DNA of 64,000 nt from Rhodosalinus halophilus (GCF_003298775.1 NZ_QNTQ01000011.1:62001-126000), one strand, 5' to 3'. Numbered from the stretch's first letter, positions 44,273 to 53,688 are shown. Notes: generated by a model not told the origin, from the sequence alone. A program made the numbers and translations.

Positions 44273-45913
44273 TCAGCCGGTCGGAATGTCGTGGCGGTAG
44301 GGCGCCACAAAGGCGTCGGGGATTTCCCTCTCGTCGTAGACGCCGATCAGAATACCCTTCGGCATCGCGCCCGAGCGCATGCGCCGGTCGAGTTGCGCGT
44401 CCGACTGGGTAATGCGCTGTGAATCGCGTCGCGCCCAGCGCGCAAGATGCTCGTACATCCGCGCAATCACCCCGGCGTGGGCCGGATCGCCGCCGAGGTC
44501 GGTCAGCTCCTGGGGGTCGGCCGCCCGGTCGAAGAGCATGGGCCGGAACCCGCCCTCGGCGTGCACGAACTTCCATCGATGGTCGGCCAGCATGAAGAGC
44601 CGCGCGTCCCGAGCGGAGACGCCGAGCTTCTCGCGCACGGGCGTGTGGGCGTAGTTGTATTCGCTGACCGCGACCTCGCGCCAGTCCTCGGGCGCCTCGC
44701 CGCGCAGGAAGGGCATCAGCGAGCGGCCCTCGACGATGTGGCGCGGCACCTCTCCGCCGGCCATCTCGATGAAGGTGGCCGGCAGGTCGATCGCCTCGAC
44801 CAGCGCATCGCAGGTCGTGCCGCGGGTGGCGTCGGCCTCGGGCGAGGGATCGTGAATGATGAGCGGCACCTTCACCGAACAGTCGTGAAAGAGATCCTTC
44901 TCCCCCATCCAGTGATCGCCCAGATAGTCGCCGTGGTCCGAGGTCAGCACGATGACGGTGTCGCGGTCCCTCCCCGTCTCCTCCAGCCAGTCGAGCAGGC
45001 GGCCGAGTTGCGCGTCGGCCTGCGCGATCAGGCCCATGTAGGCGGGGATCACCGTTTCGCGCACCTCGTCGCGGGAAAAGCTCTGGGCCACACGGTTCTC
45101 CATGAAGGCGGCATAGACGGGGTGCGGATGCTCGCGCTCCGCCTCCGAGCGCACCGCAGGCAACACGTGCTCCGGCCCGTAGAGGTCGTGCCACGGCGCG
45201 GGAACGATGTAGGGCCAGTGCGGTTTGATGTAGCTCAGATGAGCGCACCAAGGACCGCTCGCCTGCTCCATGAAGTCGATGGCCCGGTCGGTGAGCCACG
45301 GCGTCTCGCTGTCCTCGTCGCGGATGTTGGCGGGCTTCGCGGCGTTCCTCATGAACCAGCCCGATGCCACCTGATTGCCCTCGAGCCCGGCGTTGGCGAA
45401 ATCGGCCCAGGGGTTCTCGCCCGGATAACCCCTGGCCTTGAGATACTCGTTGTAGGGCGACCGGCGCGTGTCGTAGGCGCCTTCGGCGCCGTTGGTCCAC
45501 AGCCCGTCGTCGCGGATCCAGACGTCGAAGCCGCATTCGGCCTGCCGCGCGCCGATCACGCTGTCGGGCGCGAGACCGAGGCGCGCCATCCCTTCCGCGT
45601 CCACGGTCATGTGCGTCTTGCCGATCAGCCAGCAGCCCATGCCGAGCGCGCGCAGGTGATCGCCCATGGTGATCTCGCCCACGCGCAGCGGATAGTTGTT
45701 GTTGGCCGCGCCGTGCGAATGCACGTAGCGGCCGGTATAGGTGGACATGCGCGACGAGCCGCAGACCGGCGACTGCGCGTAGGCCTCGGTGAAGCGCACC
45801 CCCTTCGCCGCCACGCGGTCGAAATTCGGCGTCTTCAGATGCGGATGGCCGTAGCAGCCCAGGTAGTCGAACCGGAGCTGGTCGTACATGACAAAGAGGA
45901 TGTTGCGGGCCAC
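44273..45913 (-). CDS. Sulfatase/phosphonate monoester hydrolase-like enzyme
   Basis: A 546-residue alkaline-phosphatase-superfamily hydrolase. Metal ligands appear in VMYDQLRFD (D11, Q12) and LTSDHGDYLGDH. The nucleophile region is QSPVC51-G-S-S-R55-MST, aligned with the Cys-x-Pro/Ala-x-Arg motif that is converted to formylglycine; here Ser replaces Pro/Ala. KTHMTVDAEG and YIKPHWPYIVPAPW resemble the phosphonate monoester hydrolase/choline-sulfatase branch. It is cytoplasmic (no signal peptide). No sulfatase-modifying enzyme is in the window. Confidence 0.8.
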   Translation of the reverse strand: MARNILFVMYDQLRFDYLGCYGHPHLKTPNFDRVAAKGVRFTEAYAQSPVCGSSRMSTYTGRYVHSHGAANNNYPLRVGEITMGDHLRALGMGCWLIGKTHMTVDAEGMARLGLAPDSVIGARQAECGFDVWIRDDGLWTNGAEGAYDTRRSPYNEYLKARGYPGENPWADFANAGLEGNQVASGWFMRNAAKPANIRDEDSETPWLTDRAIDFMEQASGPWCAHLSYIKPHWPYIVPAPWHDLYGPEHVLPAVRSEAEREHPHPVYAAFMENRVAQSFSRDEVRETVIPAYMGLIAQADAQLGRLLDWLEETGRDRDTVIVLTSDHGDYLGDHWMGEKDLFHDCSVKVPLIIHDPSPEADATRGTTCDALVEAIDLPATFIEMAGGEVPRHIVEGRSLMPFLRGEAPEDWREVAVSEYNYAHTPVREKLGVSARDARLFMLADHRWKFVHAEGGFRPMLFDRAADPQELTDLGGDPAHAGVIARMYEHLARWARRDSQRITQSDAQLDRRMRSGAMPKGILIGVYDEREIPDAFVAPYRHDIPTG

Positions 45914-45994
45914 GCGCCCCTCCCTGATCGCGGCGGGCGGAGGCTAGACCGCGACGCCGCGCGGGACAAGTCGGAGAGGCAGGCGCCGCGCGCG

Positions 45995-46717
45995 TCAGCG
46001 CAGCACCCGCGTCATCCCGTCCACCGCCACGCTGACCGCGACGCCGCGCGCGCGCCCCCAGTCCCGCAGCCGCGCGTCGATCGCGGCGGCGTCGCCCTCG
46101 ACGATCTGCGTGCCGCAATGGGTGACGATCGCCTCCGGCACGCCCTCCTGCTCGCACCAGGTGAGCTGGGTGCGCACCGGCGTATGCCCGATCAGGTGCG
46201 CGCCGCGCTTGCGCACCATCGACCGGTCGAGCGTCGCACCATCCCCGATATAGAGGTGGCAGCCCGCGAGCGCCGCCTCCCGCGCGTGGATGTAGACCAG
46301 GTCGGGACCGTAGAAGATCGTGACCCGCCCGGCCGAGACGCGATAGCCCACGGCGGGGCAGCGGGTGGAATGCTCCACCTCGAAGGCCTCGAAGCAGATG
46401 CCCTCGATCCCGGTCGGCCTGTGCGGCGTCACGACGGCGCGGCGATCGATCGGATAGCCGCCAATGTCCTCCCATGTCGCATCGGTGGCGTGCACGGGGC
46501 ACGGCGCGCCGTCCTTCAGACCCCAGGCGTGGTCGGGGTGCGCGTGAGTGAGCAGGATCGCATGAGGATCGACGTCTTCGATCCGGCCGCGCCAGTCCGC
46601 GCCGCAATCGATCATCACACGCCTGTGGTAATACTCGACCAGAAGCGCGCTGTGCATCCAGTGCGCCGCCGTCCGCGCCTCGATCTCGCCGCGGGTGCCG
46701 AGAAAGGTGAGCTTCAT
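45995..46717 (-). CDS. Metallo-beta-lactamase-fold hydrolase
   Basis: A 240-residue protein with the zinc motif LLTHAHPDHAWG, a following His (EVEHSTRCPAVGY), an Asp (FYGPDLVYI) and a late His (AIVTHCGTQIV). MKLTFLGTRGEIEARTAAHWMHS resembles RNase Z/PhnP-type phosphodiesterases, so a small cyclic or nucleic-acid diester is a plausible substrate. It is downstream of tRNA-Leu on the same strand and upstream of the sulfatase-like gene, with 81 bases between the two coding regions. Confidence 0.8.
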   Translation of the reverse strand: MKLTFLGTRGEIEARTAAHWMHSALLVEYYHRRVMIDCGADWRGRIEDVDPHAILLTHAHPDHAWGLKDGAPCPVHATDATWEDIGGYPIDRRAVVTPHRPTGIEGICFEAFEVEHSTRCPAVGYRVSAGRVTIFYGPDLVYIHAREAALAGCHLYIGDGATLDRSMVRKRGAHLIGHTPVRTQLTWCEQEGVPEAIVTHCGTQIVEGDAAAIDARLRDWGRARGVAVSVAVDGMTRVLR

Positions 46718-46756
46718 GGGCCCTCAACTCCACGCACCCTGGCAGGGTTTGGCGCT

Positions 46757-46842
46757 GGTGCCCGCGGCGAGATTCGAACTCGCACGGCCTATCGGCCTGG
46801 GGATTTTAAGTCCCCTGTGTCTACCGTTCCACCACGCGGGCC
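46757..46842 (-). tRNA. tRNA-Leu (anticodon UAA)
   Basis: A complete 86-nt type II tRNA with encoded CCA. Acceptor GCCCGCG/CGCGGGC, anticodon stem GGGGA/TCCCC with loop CTTAAAA (anticodon TAA), long variable arm (CAGGCCGATAGGCCGT), T loop TTCGAAT. The anticodon and the long variable arm make it tRNA-Leu. Confidence 0.96.
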
Positions 46843-46879
46843 GGGGGTGACCATAACGGGGCCGCCGGCGGCGGGGAAG

Positions 46880-47407
46880 TCAGAGCTCCTCGCCCTTCAG
46901 AAGGCTCCGCTCGGGCAGCCACGGGTTGAGCGCCAGCGCCGCGCGCAGCACTGCCTGCGCCTCCGCCTCGCGGCCCAGCGCCGTCAGCGTCAGCGCCTTG
47001 CCCGAGAGCGCGCCGAGGTGGCGCGGGGACCGCTCCAGCGCCGCGTTCAGGTCGTCGAGCGCGGCGGTGAAGTTCTGGTTCAGGTAGTGCACGAAGGCGC
47101 GCTGGTTCCAGCCCTCGGCCCAGTCGGGGCAGTAGTCGATCAGCCGGTCGAAGGCCTGCAGCGCGCCCAGCAGGTCCCAGCTTTCGCGCATCCGCATGCC
47201 GCGGGTGAGCACCGCCTGCGCCGCCTCGTCCGGCGCGTCGGTGTAGAGTTCCCAGGCGCGGTCGTTGAGCGGCTGCGCGGTGGCCGGATCGGGCGCGGCC
47301 TGCATCCGGTCGTAGAGCTTCGAGAGCGCCTCGGAATGATCGGGCGGCGGCGGGCACTCGGCCAGCGCGGGGCCGGCGAGCAGGACAAGGGCGATGAGGG
47401 CACGCAT
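46880..47407 (-). CDS. Exported TPR-like protein
   Basis: A 175-residue protein with a signal peptide (1-16, ALA) and TPR-type repeats over about 80-170, such as WAEGWNQRAFVHYLNQNFTA and ALSGKALTLTALGREAEA. It probably mediates protein contacts in the periplasm. The start at 47407 begins the signal peptide. It sits between tRNA-Leu and putR on the same strand as both. Confidence 0.8.
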   Translation of the reverse strand: MRALIALVLLAGPALAECPPPPDHSEALSKLYDRMQAAPDPATAQPLNDRAWELYTDAPDEAAQAVLTRGMRMRESWDLLGALQAFDRLIDYCPDWAEGWNQRAFVHYLNQNFTAALDDLNAALERSPRHLGALSGKALTLTALGREAEAQAVLRAALALNPWLPERSLLKGEEL

Positions 47408-47454
47408 GGAACAAGCATCCCCGCCCCTGCCCCGCCGATCAAGACACATGCGCG

Positions 47455-47940
47455 TCAGCCGGCATCGACCGGCCCGCTCTCCTTCACCGCCTGCATGGCG
47501 ACGTAGGTGGAGGTATTGGCGACATGCGGCAGGGTCGAGATGCGCTCGGCCAGCACGGCGCGATAGGCGCGCATGTCGGGCGTGCGCACCTTGAGCAGGT
47601 AGTCGAAGCTGCCGGCGATCAGATGCGCCTCCTCGATCTCGGGCACCGCTGCCACGGCGGCGTTGAAGGCTTCGAGCGCCGCCTCGCGCGTGTCGGTGAG
47701 CTTGACCTCGACGAAGGCCACATGCTCGCGGTTCAGCCGGATCGGGTCGAGGATGGCGCGGTAGCCGCGAATCACGCCCGTGCTTTCCAGCCGCTTGAGC
47801 CGCGCCTGCACCGGCGATTTCGACAGTCCGACGCGACGGGCGAGGTCCGTGACGCTCACCCGACCGTCGCGGGCGAGTTCATCCAGAATCGCACGGTCGA
47901 AGCTGTCCAGCCCGCCCGATACCCGTTCATCCTGCGCCAA
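47455..47940 (-). CDS. putR: Lrp/AsnC-family proline-catabolism regulator
   Basis: A 161-residue Lrp-type protein: N-terminal HTH (FDRAILDELARDGRVSVTDL, GLSKSPVQARLKRLE) and a C-terminal RAM ligand-binding domain (VEVKLTDTREAALEAF, HLIAGSFDYLLKVRTPD). It is divergent from putA, the position of PutR, the proline-responsive activator known in Rhodobacter. TTG at 47940 with GGAG 8 bases upstream gives the family N-terminus; no ATG does. Confidence 0.88.
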   Translation of the reverse strand: MAQDERVSGGLDSFDRAILDELARDGRVSVTDLARRVGLSKSPVQARLKRLESTGVIRGYRAILDPIRLNREHVAFVEVKLTDTREAALEAFNAAVAAVPEIEEAHLIAGSFDYLLKVRTPDMRAYRAVLAERISTLPHVANTSTYVAMQAVKESGPVDAG

Positions 47941-47952
47941 GGAGCAAACTCC

Positions 47953-48025
47953 GTCGTTTCGTCCACTGATCGGAGCGTATCGGGAAAATCGCCTGCCGTC
48001 ATGGTGATAAACTATGTGAAACGAC
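47953..48025. promoter_or_regulatory. Possible PutR operator region
   Basis: GTCGTTTC (47953-47960) and its complement GAAACGAC (48018-48025) flank the putR-putA intergenic region, 57 bases apart. Lrp-type regulators often use spaced half-sites. AGGAGGTG just before the putA ATG is its ribosome-binding site. Confidence 0.35.
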
Positions 48026-48037
48026 AGGAGGTGCCCC

Positions 48038-51000
48038 ATGCCCCGCGACACCGCCGATCTGCGCGCCGCCATCGACGCGGCGACCTATGCCGAGGAGGAC
48101 GAGGTTCTGACGCGCCTGACGCGCGAGGCCGCGCTCTCGCCAGAGGATCGTGCGCGCGTCTCCGCCGCCGCCGCCAGCTTGGTCCGCGACATCCGCGGCA
48201 CCACGCGGCCCGGCCTGATGGAGGTCTTCCTCGCCGAATACGGCCTCTCGACCGACGAGGGCATCGCGCTCATGTGCCTCGCCGAGGCGCTGCTGCGGGT
48301 GCCCGACGCCGAGACCATCGACGCGCTCATCGAGGACAAGATCGCGCCGTCGGACTGGGGCCGGCACATAGGGCACTCGACCTCGCCGCTGGTGAACGCC
48401 TCGACCTGGGCCTTGATGCTGACAGGCCGCGTGCTGCGCGAGGATCGCGAACCGGGGCCGGTGGCCGCCCTGCGCGGCGCCGTCAAGCGACTGGGCGAGC
48501 CGGTGATCCGCACCGCCGTGGGGCGCGCCATGCGCGAGATGGGGCGGCAGTTCGTGCTGGGCGAGACGATCCGAAGCGCGATGAAGCGCGCCTCGGCGCA
48601 GGAGGCGAAGGGCTACAGCTATTCCTACGACATGCTGGGCGAGGCGGCGCGCACCGACGCGGACGCGCGGCGCTACTTCGACGCCTACGCGCAGGCCATC
48701 GACGCCATCGGCACCGCGGCCACGGGCGACATCCGCGACAACCCCGGCATCTCGGTCAAGCTCTCCGCCCTCTCGCCGCGCTACGAGGAAGCCCAGCGCG
48801 CCCGCGTGATGGAGGAGGTCGCGCCGCGCCTCCTGTCGCTCGCGCAGCGGGCGAAGGCCGCGGGCATCGGGCTCAACGTCGATGCGGAGGAGGCGGACCG
48901 CCTGTCGCTCTCGCTCGACGTGATGGAGCGGGTGCTCGCCTGCGACACGCTCGCCGGCTGGGACGGCTTCGGCGTGGTGGTGCAGGCCTACGGCCAGCGC
49001 GCGGGCCCGGTGATCGACTGGCTGCACGACCTGGCCGAGCGGCTGGACCGGCGGTTCATGGTGCGGCTGGTGAAGGGCGCCTACTGGGACACCGAGATCA
49101 AGCGCGCGCAGGTCGCGGGGCTCGACGGTTTCCCCGTCTTCACGGCGAAGCCCGCGACGGATGTCTCCTACCTCGCCTGCGCGCGGAAGCTCCTCGGCAT
49201 GACCGACCGGCTCTATCCGCAGTTCGCAACGCACAACGCGCACACCGTGGCGGCGATCCTCGACATGGGCGAGGACCGCGACGCCTTCGAGTTCCAGCGC
49301 CTGCACGGCATGGGCGAGACGCTGCACGAGCTCGTGCGGGCGCGCGAGGGCACCCGCTGCCGCATCTACGCCCCCGTGGGCGCGCACCGCGACCTCTTGG
49401 CCTATCTGGTGCGGCGGCTGCTGGAGAACGGCGCCAACTCCAGCTTCGTCAACCAGATCGTGGACGAGGAGGTGCCGCCCGAGGAGGTGGCGAAGGATCC
49501 CTTCGACGCGCTCGCGGAAGAGCGCCCGCACATCCCCACGGGGCCCGAGCTCTTCCTGCCCGAGCGGGCGAACTCGATGGGCTTCGACCTCGCGCACCCG
49601 CCGACGCTGGACGCGATGGACCGGGCGCGCGATCCCTGGCGCGCGCATGTCTGGGAGGCGGGGCCGCTGCTCGCCGCGGAGGCGCTGCCCGAGCCGGCGC
49701 AGGAGATGCGCAACCCGGCCGACCATGCCGAGATCGTGGGCCGCGTCGCCTGGGCGAGCGAAAGGGACGTGCACACCGCGCTCGACACGGCCGCGACCTG
49801 GGACGCGCCCGCGGCGGAGCGGGCAGAGGTGTTGCGCCGGGTGGCGGACCTCTATGAGGCGCACTATGGCGAACTCTTCGCGCTCTGCGCCCGCGAGGCG
49901 GGCAAGATGGTGCGCGATGCGGTCGCCGAGTTGCGCGAGGCGGCGGATTTCCTGCGCTACTACGCCGCCCACGCGCCGGAGGCCGCGCCGGTCGGCCGCT
50001 TCGCCTGCATCTCGCCCTGGAACTTCCCGCTGGCGATCTTCACCGGGCAGGTCTCCGCGGCCTTGGCAGCCGGCAACGCGGTGCTGGCGAAGCCTGCCGA
50101 GCAGTCGCCGCTGATCGCGCACCGCGCGGTGCAGCTCTTCCACGAGGCGGGGGTGCCGCGTTCGGCGCTGCAACTCCTGCCCGGCGCGGGCGACGTGGGC
50201 GCGGCGCTCACCTCCGATGCACGCACCGACGGCGTGGCCTTCACCGGCGGCACCGACACGGCGCGCAAGATCCGCGCGGCCATGGCGGAGAACCTCGCCC
50301 CCGGCGCGCCGCTTGTGGCGGAGACCGGCGGGCTCAACGCGATGATCGTGGATTCCACGGCGCTCCCGGAACAGGCGGTGCAGGCGATCGTCGAGAGCGC
50401 CTTCCAGTCCGCGGGCCAGCGCTGTTCGGCGCTGCGCTGCCTCTACGTGCAGGAGGACATCGCGGAGGCGTTCACCGAGATGCTGACCGGCGCGATGGAC
50501 GCGCTGGTGACGGGCGACCCCTGGGCGCTCGCGACCGACGTGAGCCCGGTGATCGACCCTGAAGCGCAGCGCGACATCGCGGGCTACATCGATGCGGCGC
50601 GCGCCGGGGGCCGGGTGATCCACCAGCTCGAGGCGCCCGACGGCGGCAGCTTCGTCGGCCCCGCGCTGATCCGCGTGCCCGGCATCGGCGCGCTGGAGCG
50701 CGAGGTCTTCGGCCCCGTCCTGCACCTCGCCACCTTCCGGGCCGAGGAGATCGACAAGGTGATCGACGCGATCAACGGCACGGGCTACGGGCTGACCTTC
50801 GGGCTGCAGACCCGCATCGACGACCGGGTGCAGCACGTGGCCGACCGCATCCATGCAGGCAACATCTACGTCAACCGCAACCAGATCGGCGCCATCGTGG
50901 GCAGCCAGCCCTTCGGCGGCGAGGGGCTGTCGGGCACGGGGCCAAAGGCCGGCGGGCCGCACTACCTGCCTCGTTTCACGAAGGCCGAGCCCCCGATGCA

Positions 51001-51469
51001 GGGGGCGGCCTGGGAAACAGGGCAGGACGTCGCGGCGCTCGAGCGGGCGTTGAAGGAGGCCGCCCCGACAGACCCGCCGCGGCGCACCGAAACGCTGCCG
51101 GGCCCCACGGGCGAGTCGAACCGACTTTCCACCCTGCCCCGCCTGCCCGCGCTCTGCCTCGGACCCGGCGCCGAGGCGACTGCCGCGCAGGCCGGAGCGG
51201 TGCGCGCGCTGGGCGGGGTGGCGGTGGAGGCCGAGGGGAGCGTGCCCCCCGAGGCGCTGACGCGGCTCGCGCCCCTGTCGCTCGTCCTGTGGTGGGGCGA
51301 CGCCGAGGCCGCCCGCGCGCTGGACCGGGCGCTCGCCGCCCGCGACGGGCCGCTGGTGCCGCTGGTCACCGGCCTGCCGGACCCGGCGCATGTGCTGACG
51401 GAGCGCCACGTCTGCGTGGACACCACGGCGGCGGGCGGCAACGCGGCGCTGCTGGCCGGCGCAGCCTGA
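48038..51469 (+). CDS. putA: Bifunctional proline dehydrogenase/L-glutamate gamma-semialdehyde dehydrogenase
   Basis: A 1143-residue enzyme oxidising proline to glutamate. An FAD-binding proline dehydrogenase barrel (about 130-440) has FMVRLVKGAYWDTEIKRAQ and YAPVGAHRDLLAYLVRRLLE. The aldehyde dehydrogenase domain (about 540-1000) has SPWNFPLAIFTGQ, VAETGGLNAMIVDS and the catalytic Cys in SAGQRCSALRC. It lacks the ribbon-helix-helix repressor domain of enteric PutA, consistent with the separate PutR. The C-terminal about 110 residues form the tunnel-closing domain of longer PutAs. Confidence 0.96.
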   Translation: MPRDTADLRAAIDAATYAEEDEVLTRLTREAALSPEDRARVSAAAASLVRDIRGTTRPGLMEVFLAEYGLSTDEGIALMCLAEALLRVPDAETIDALIEDKIAPSDWGRHIGHSTSPLVNASTWALMLTGRVLREDREPGPVAALRGAVKRLGEPVIRTAVGRAMREMGRQFVLGETIRSAMKRASAQEAKGYSYSYDMLGEAARTDADARRYFDAYAQAIDAIGTAATGDIRDNPGISVKLSALSPRYEEAQRARVMEEVAPRLLSLAQRAKAAGIGLNVDAEEADRLSLSLDVMERVLACDTLAGWDGFGVVVQAYGQRAGPVIDWLHDLAERLDRRFMVRLVKGAYWDTEIKRAQVAGLDGFPVFTAKPATDVSYLACARKLLGMTDRLYPQFATHNAHTVAAILDMGEDRDAFEFQRLHGMGETLHELVRAREGTRCRIYAPVGAHRDLLAYLVRRLLENGANSSFVNQIVDEEVPPEEVAKDPFDALAEERPHIPTGPELFLPERANSMGFDLAHPPTLDAMDRARDPWRAHVWEAGPLLAAEALPEPAQEMRNPADHAEIVGRVAWASERDVHTALDTAATWDAPAAERAEVLRRVADLYEAHYGELFALCAREAGKMVRDAVAELREAADFLRYYAAHAPEAAPVGRFACISPWNFPLAIFTGQVSAALAAGNAVLAKPAEQSPLIAHRAVQLFHEAGVPRSALQLLPGAGDVGAALTSDARTDGVAFTGGTDTARKIRAAMAENLAPGAPLVAETGGLNAMIVDSTALPEQAVQAIVESAFQSAGQRCSALRCLYVQEDIAEAFTEMLTGAMDALVTGDPWALATDVSPVIDPEAQRDIAGYIDAARAGGRVIHQLEAPDGGSFVGPALIRVPGIGALEREVFGPVLHLATFRAEEIDKVIDAINGTGYGLTFGLQTRIDDRVQHVADRIHAGNIYVNRNQIGAIVGSQPFGGEGLSGTGPKAGGPHYLPRFTKAEPPMQGAAWETGQDVAALERALKEAAPTDPPRRTETLPGPTGESNRLSTLPRLPALCLGPGAEATAAQAGAVRALGGVAVEAEGSVPPEALTRLAPLSLVLWWGDAEAARALDRALAARDGPLVPLVTGLPDPAHVLTERHVCVDTTAAGGNAALLAGAA

Positions 51470-51706
51470 CGGAGACCGCTCGGCGCGACCTATCGGGCGC
51501 TTCTCGCGCGTGGCGGCCCGGGCGGAGCCTGACCGCCGCGCCGCGCCTGACACGCCGGGGCGCCCAGGTCGGCCGCAGTGATCCGGCAGGTTGGCCGGCA
51601 TAGGGTCGCGCGCGACGAGGGACCGCAAGGGACCGAGGAGCGGGCCATCGGGCCGCGGCCACGCGCGCGCTTGACTGTCCGGGGGCAAGCCCACAGCTTG
51701 CCTGTC
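51470..51706. other. Gap between putA and the rhomboid gene
   Basis: 237 bases with no supported coding region. Open frames here look like chance GC-rich frames. It should hold the putA terminator and the rhomboid promoter, but no clear motif or strong hairpin was seen. Confidence 0.4.
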
Positions 51707-52459
51707 ATGTTTCCGATCCGCGATCACAATCCCTCGGGGCGGACGCCCTATGTGACCTACGCCCTGATGGCGGCGAACATCGGCGTCTTTCTCGCCTATG
51801 CCGGGCTTTTCGCGGATCAGCGGGCGCTCGGGCAATTCTTCTACGACTGGGCGCTGACCCCTGCGCGGCTCACCTCGGGCGAGGGCATCTACACGCTCGT
51901 CACCTCGATGTTTCTGCACGGCGGGCTGCTGCATCTCGCCGGCAACATGCTGTTTCTCTTCATTTTCGGAGACAACATGGAGGACGAGATGGGCCACGGC
52001 GGCTTCCTGGGCTTCTATCTCGCCTCCGGCATCGGCGCGGCGCTGGCGCAGGCGGTCTCGGCCCCCTTTTCGCAGGTGCCGATGGTGGGCGCCTCGGGCG
52101 CGATCGCGGGGGTGATGGGGGGCTATCTGCTGATGTTCCCGCGCGCGCGGGTCGACGTGCTGATCATCCTGGTCATCATCTTCAGGGTGCTGCCGGTGCC
52201 CGCCTGGCTGATGCTGGGGGTCTGGTTCGCGATCCAGCTCTTCAGCGGCGTGGGTGCGGACCCGGATGCGGGCGGCGTCGCCTACTGGGCGCATTCGGGG
52301 GGCTTCTTCGTGGGCCTTCTGCTGACCCTGCCGCTGTGGCTCAGGCGCGGCGGGCCGAGCTACTGGCGGCGCACGCATGGCGAGCCGCCGCACCCCGAGG
52401 CCACCTATCGCTGGCGGCCGTCGCGCGTCCCTTCCGCCGGGCGGCGGCGCAACCGTTGA
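51707..52459 (+). CDS. Rhomboid-family intramembrane serine protease
   Basis: A 250-residue polytopic protein of about six spans. Rhomboid marks are TSMFLHGGLLHLAGNMLFLF (first His/Asn block), the nucleophile Ser in GASGAIAGVMGGY, and the catalytic His in YWAHSGGFFVGLLL. The C-terminal about 40 residues are basic and proline-rich and stay in the cytoplasm. ATG at 51707 is chosen as it starts the conserved MFPIRDHNPSGRTPYVTY segment. Confidence 0.9.
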   Translation: MFPIRDHNPSGRTPYVTYALMAANIGVFLAYAGLFADQRALGQFFYDWALTPARLTSGEGIYTLVTSMFLHGGLLHLAGNMLFLFIFGDNMEDEMGHGGFLGFYLASGIGAALAQAVSAPFSQVPMVGASGAIAGVMGGYLLMFPRARVDVLIILVIIFRVLPVPAWLMLGVWFAIQLFSGVGADPDAGGVAYWAHSGGFFVGLLLTLPLWLRRGGPSYWRRTHGEPPHPEATYRWRPSRVPSAGRRRNR

Positions 52460-52500
52460 GGCGGTCTGAGGGGCCGCCAAGGGGGCTGTCCCCCCCCCAG

Positions 52501-52528
52501 GGTATGTTCCGCAACAGGAAGGACCGGG
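52501..52528 (+). repeat. Extragenic repeat, copy C
   Basis: Starts GGTATGTTCC and ends AGGAAGGACCGGG; matches copy B (14596-14623) at 22 of 28 positions. It lies between the convergent rhomboid and suhB genes, 12 bases from the suhB stop. A GGGGG/CCCCC hairpin precedes it. Confidence 0.55.
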
Positions 52529-52540
52529 CGCACCCGCCGT

Positions 52541-53332
52541 TCACGCGTTTCGGATGATCGCGGAGAAGGGGTCGAAGAGCGCGCCGTTGGCGGCGATCAT
52601 CTCGCCGTGCTCGAGCGGATCGGTGTTCTCGCGCAGCGGGCCGACGAGGCCGCCGGCCTCGGTCACCAGCAGGGATCCGGCCGCCAGATCCCAGATCTGC
52701 AGTTCCCGTTCCCAGTAACCGTCGTAGCGGCCGGCGGCAACATAGGCGAGGTCGAGCGAGGCCGCCCCCCAGCGCCGGACACCGGCGCATTCGGGCATCA
52801 GCCGCGCGAGATCCTGGAGCGTCGCCGGCAGAGTCCGCTTGGCGCCGAAGGGCACGCCGGTGGCGAAGATCGCCTGCGTCATGCGGCTGCGCCCCGAGAC
52901 GCGCAGGCGCCGCGAATCGTTGAGCCAGCAGCCCTGCCCCTTCTCGGCGTAGAACATCTCGTCCTTCGCGGGGTCGAAGACAACGGCCGCGACGATCTGG
53001 CCCTTGTGCTCCAGCGCGATCGAGATGGCCCAGTGCGGGAGGCCGTGCAGAAAATTGGTCGTGCCGTCCAGAGGATCGACGATCCAGCGGCGGGTCGGGT
53101 CGGCGCCGGGGGTCTCGCCCCCTTCCTCGGCCAGCCAGCCGTAGTTGGGCCGCGCGCCCAGCAGGTCCTGCTTGAGGACGCGCTCGGCCGCGATGTCGGC
53201 GCGGCTGACGAAGTCGCCCGCGCCCTTGGCCGTGACCTGAAGATTCTCGACCTCGCGGAAATCCTTGATCAGCGACCGTCCGGCACGGCGGGCGGCCTTG
53301 ATCATGATGTTGAGGTTCGCGCTGCCCTGCAT
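52541..53332 (-). CDS. suhB: Inositol-1-monophosphatase
   Basis: A 263-residue Mg-dependent phosphatase. Metal ligands lie in LAEEGGETP and WIVDPLDGTTNFLHGLPH, with the third Asp in LQIWDLAAGSLLVTEAGG. In E. coli SuhB also takes part in rRNA transcription antitermination; whether this one does is unknown. Confidence 0.93.
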   Translation of the reverse strand: MQGSANLNIMIKAARRAGRSLIKDFREVENLQVTAKGAGDFVSRADIAAERVLKQDLLGARPNYGWLAEEGGETPGADPTRRWIVDPLDGTTNFLHGLPHWAISIALEHKGQIVAAVVFDPAKDEMFYAEKGQGCWLNDSRRLRVSGRSRMTQAIFATGVPFGAKRTLPATLQDLARLMPECAGVRRWGAASLDLAYVAAGRYDGYWERELQIWDLAAGSLLVTEAGGLVGPLRENTDPLEHGEMIAANGALFDPFSAIIRNA

Positions 53333-53392
53333 CGCCCGGCTCCCCTTGGATCAGGGCGGGCGTATACGCGCCCGTCCGGGCGATGCCAAGGC

Positions 53393-53434
53393 CGGGCCGC
53401 GCGGGCAGGCGTCCGTTGTAGACCGCGCGGCCCG
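53393..53434 (-). terminator. Hairpin after the small secreted-protein gene
   Basis: A 12-bp stem (CGGGCCGCGCGG/CCGCGCGGCCCG) has an 18-nt loop and lies 36 bases past the stop of the gene at 53470-53688, before suhB. Confidence 0.5.
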
Positions 53435-53469
53435 CCTCCCCGGGCGCGGCGCCGCGCGGGGATCAGACC

Positions 53470-53688
53470 TCAACCGGGCGCCGTCGGCGTGCCGCAGGCG
53501 ATCGCGTCGCCGGCCACCACCGGGACCAGCCCGTCGGGGCAGAAGTTCCGGTCCGCGGGATAGGCGAAGACCGGCCTCTCGAGCGCGGTGGACTGGTCGC
53601 CCACCCAGACATCGTTGACGATCTCGGCCCGTGCCGCGGCGGCGGCGGCGATCAGGCCGGCGGCGGCGGCGATCCGTGCGATGCGCAT
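53470..53688 (-). CDS. Small exported protein
   Basis: A 72-residue protein with a clear signal peptide (MRIARIAAAAGLIAAAAAAR, cleavage near ARA). The mature part of about 50 residues has two Cys (RNFCPDG, AIACGTP) that could form a disulfide. No family recognised. Confidence 0.65.
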   Translation of the reverse strand: MRIARIAAAAGLIAAAAAARAEIVNDVWVGDQSTALERPVFAYPADRNFCPDGLVPVVAGDAIACGTPTAPG

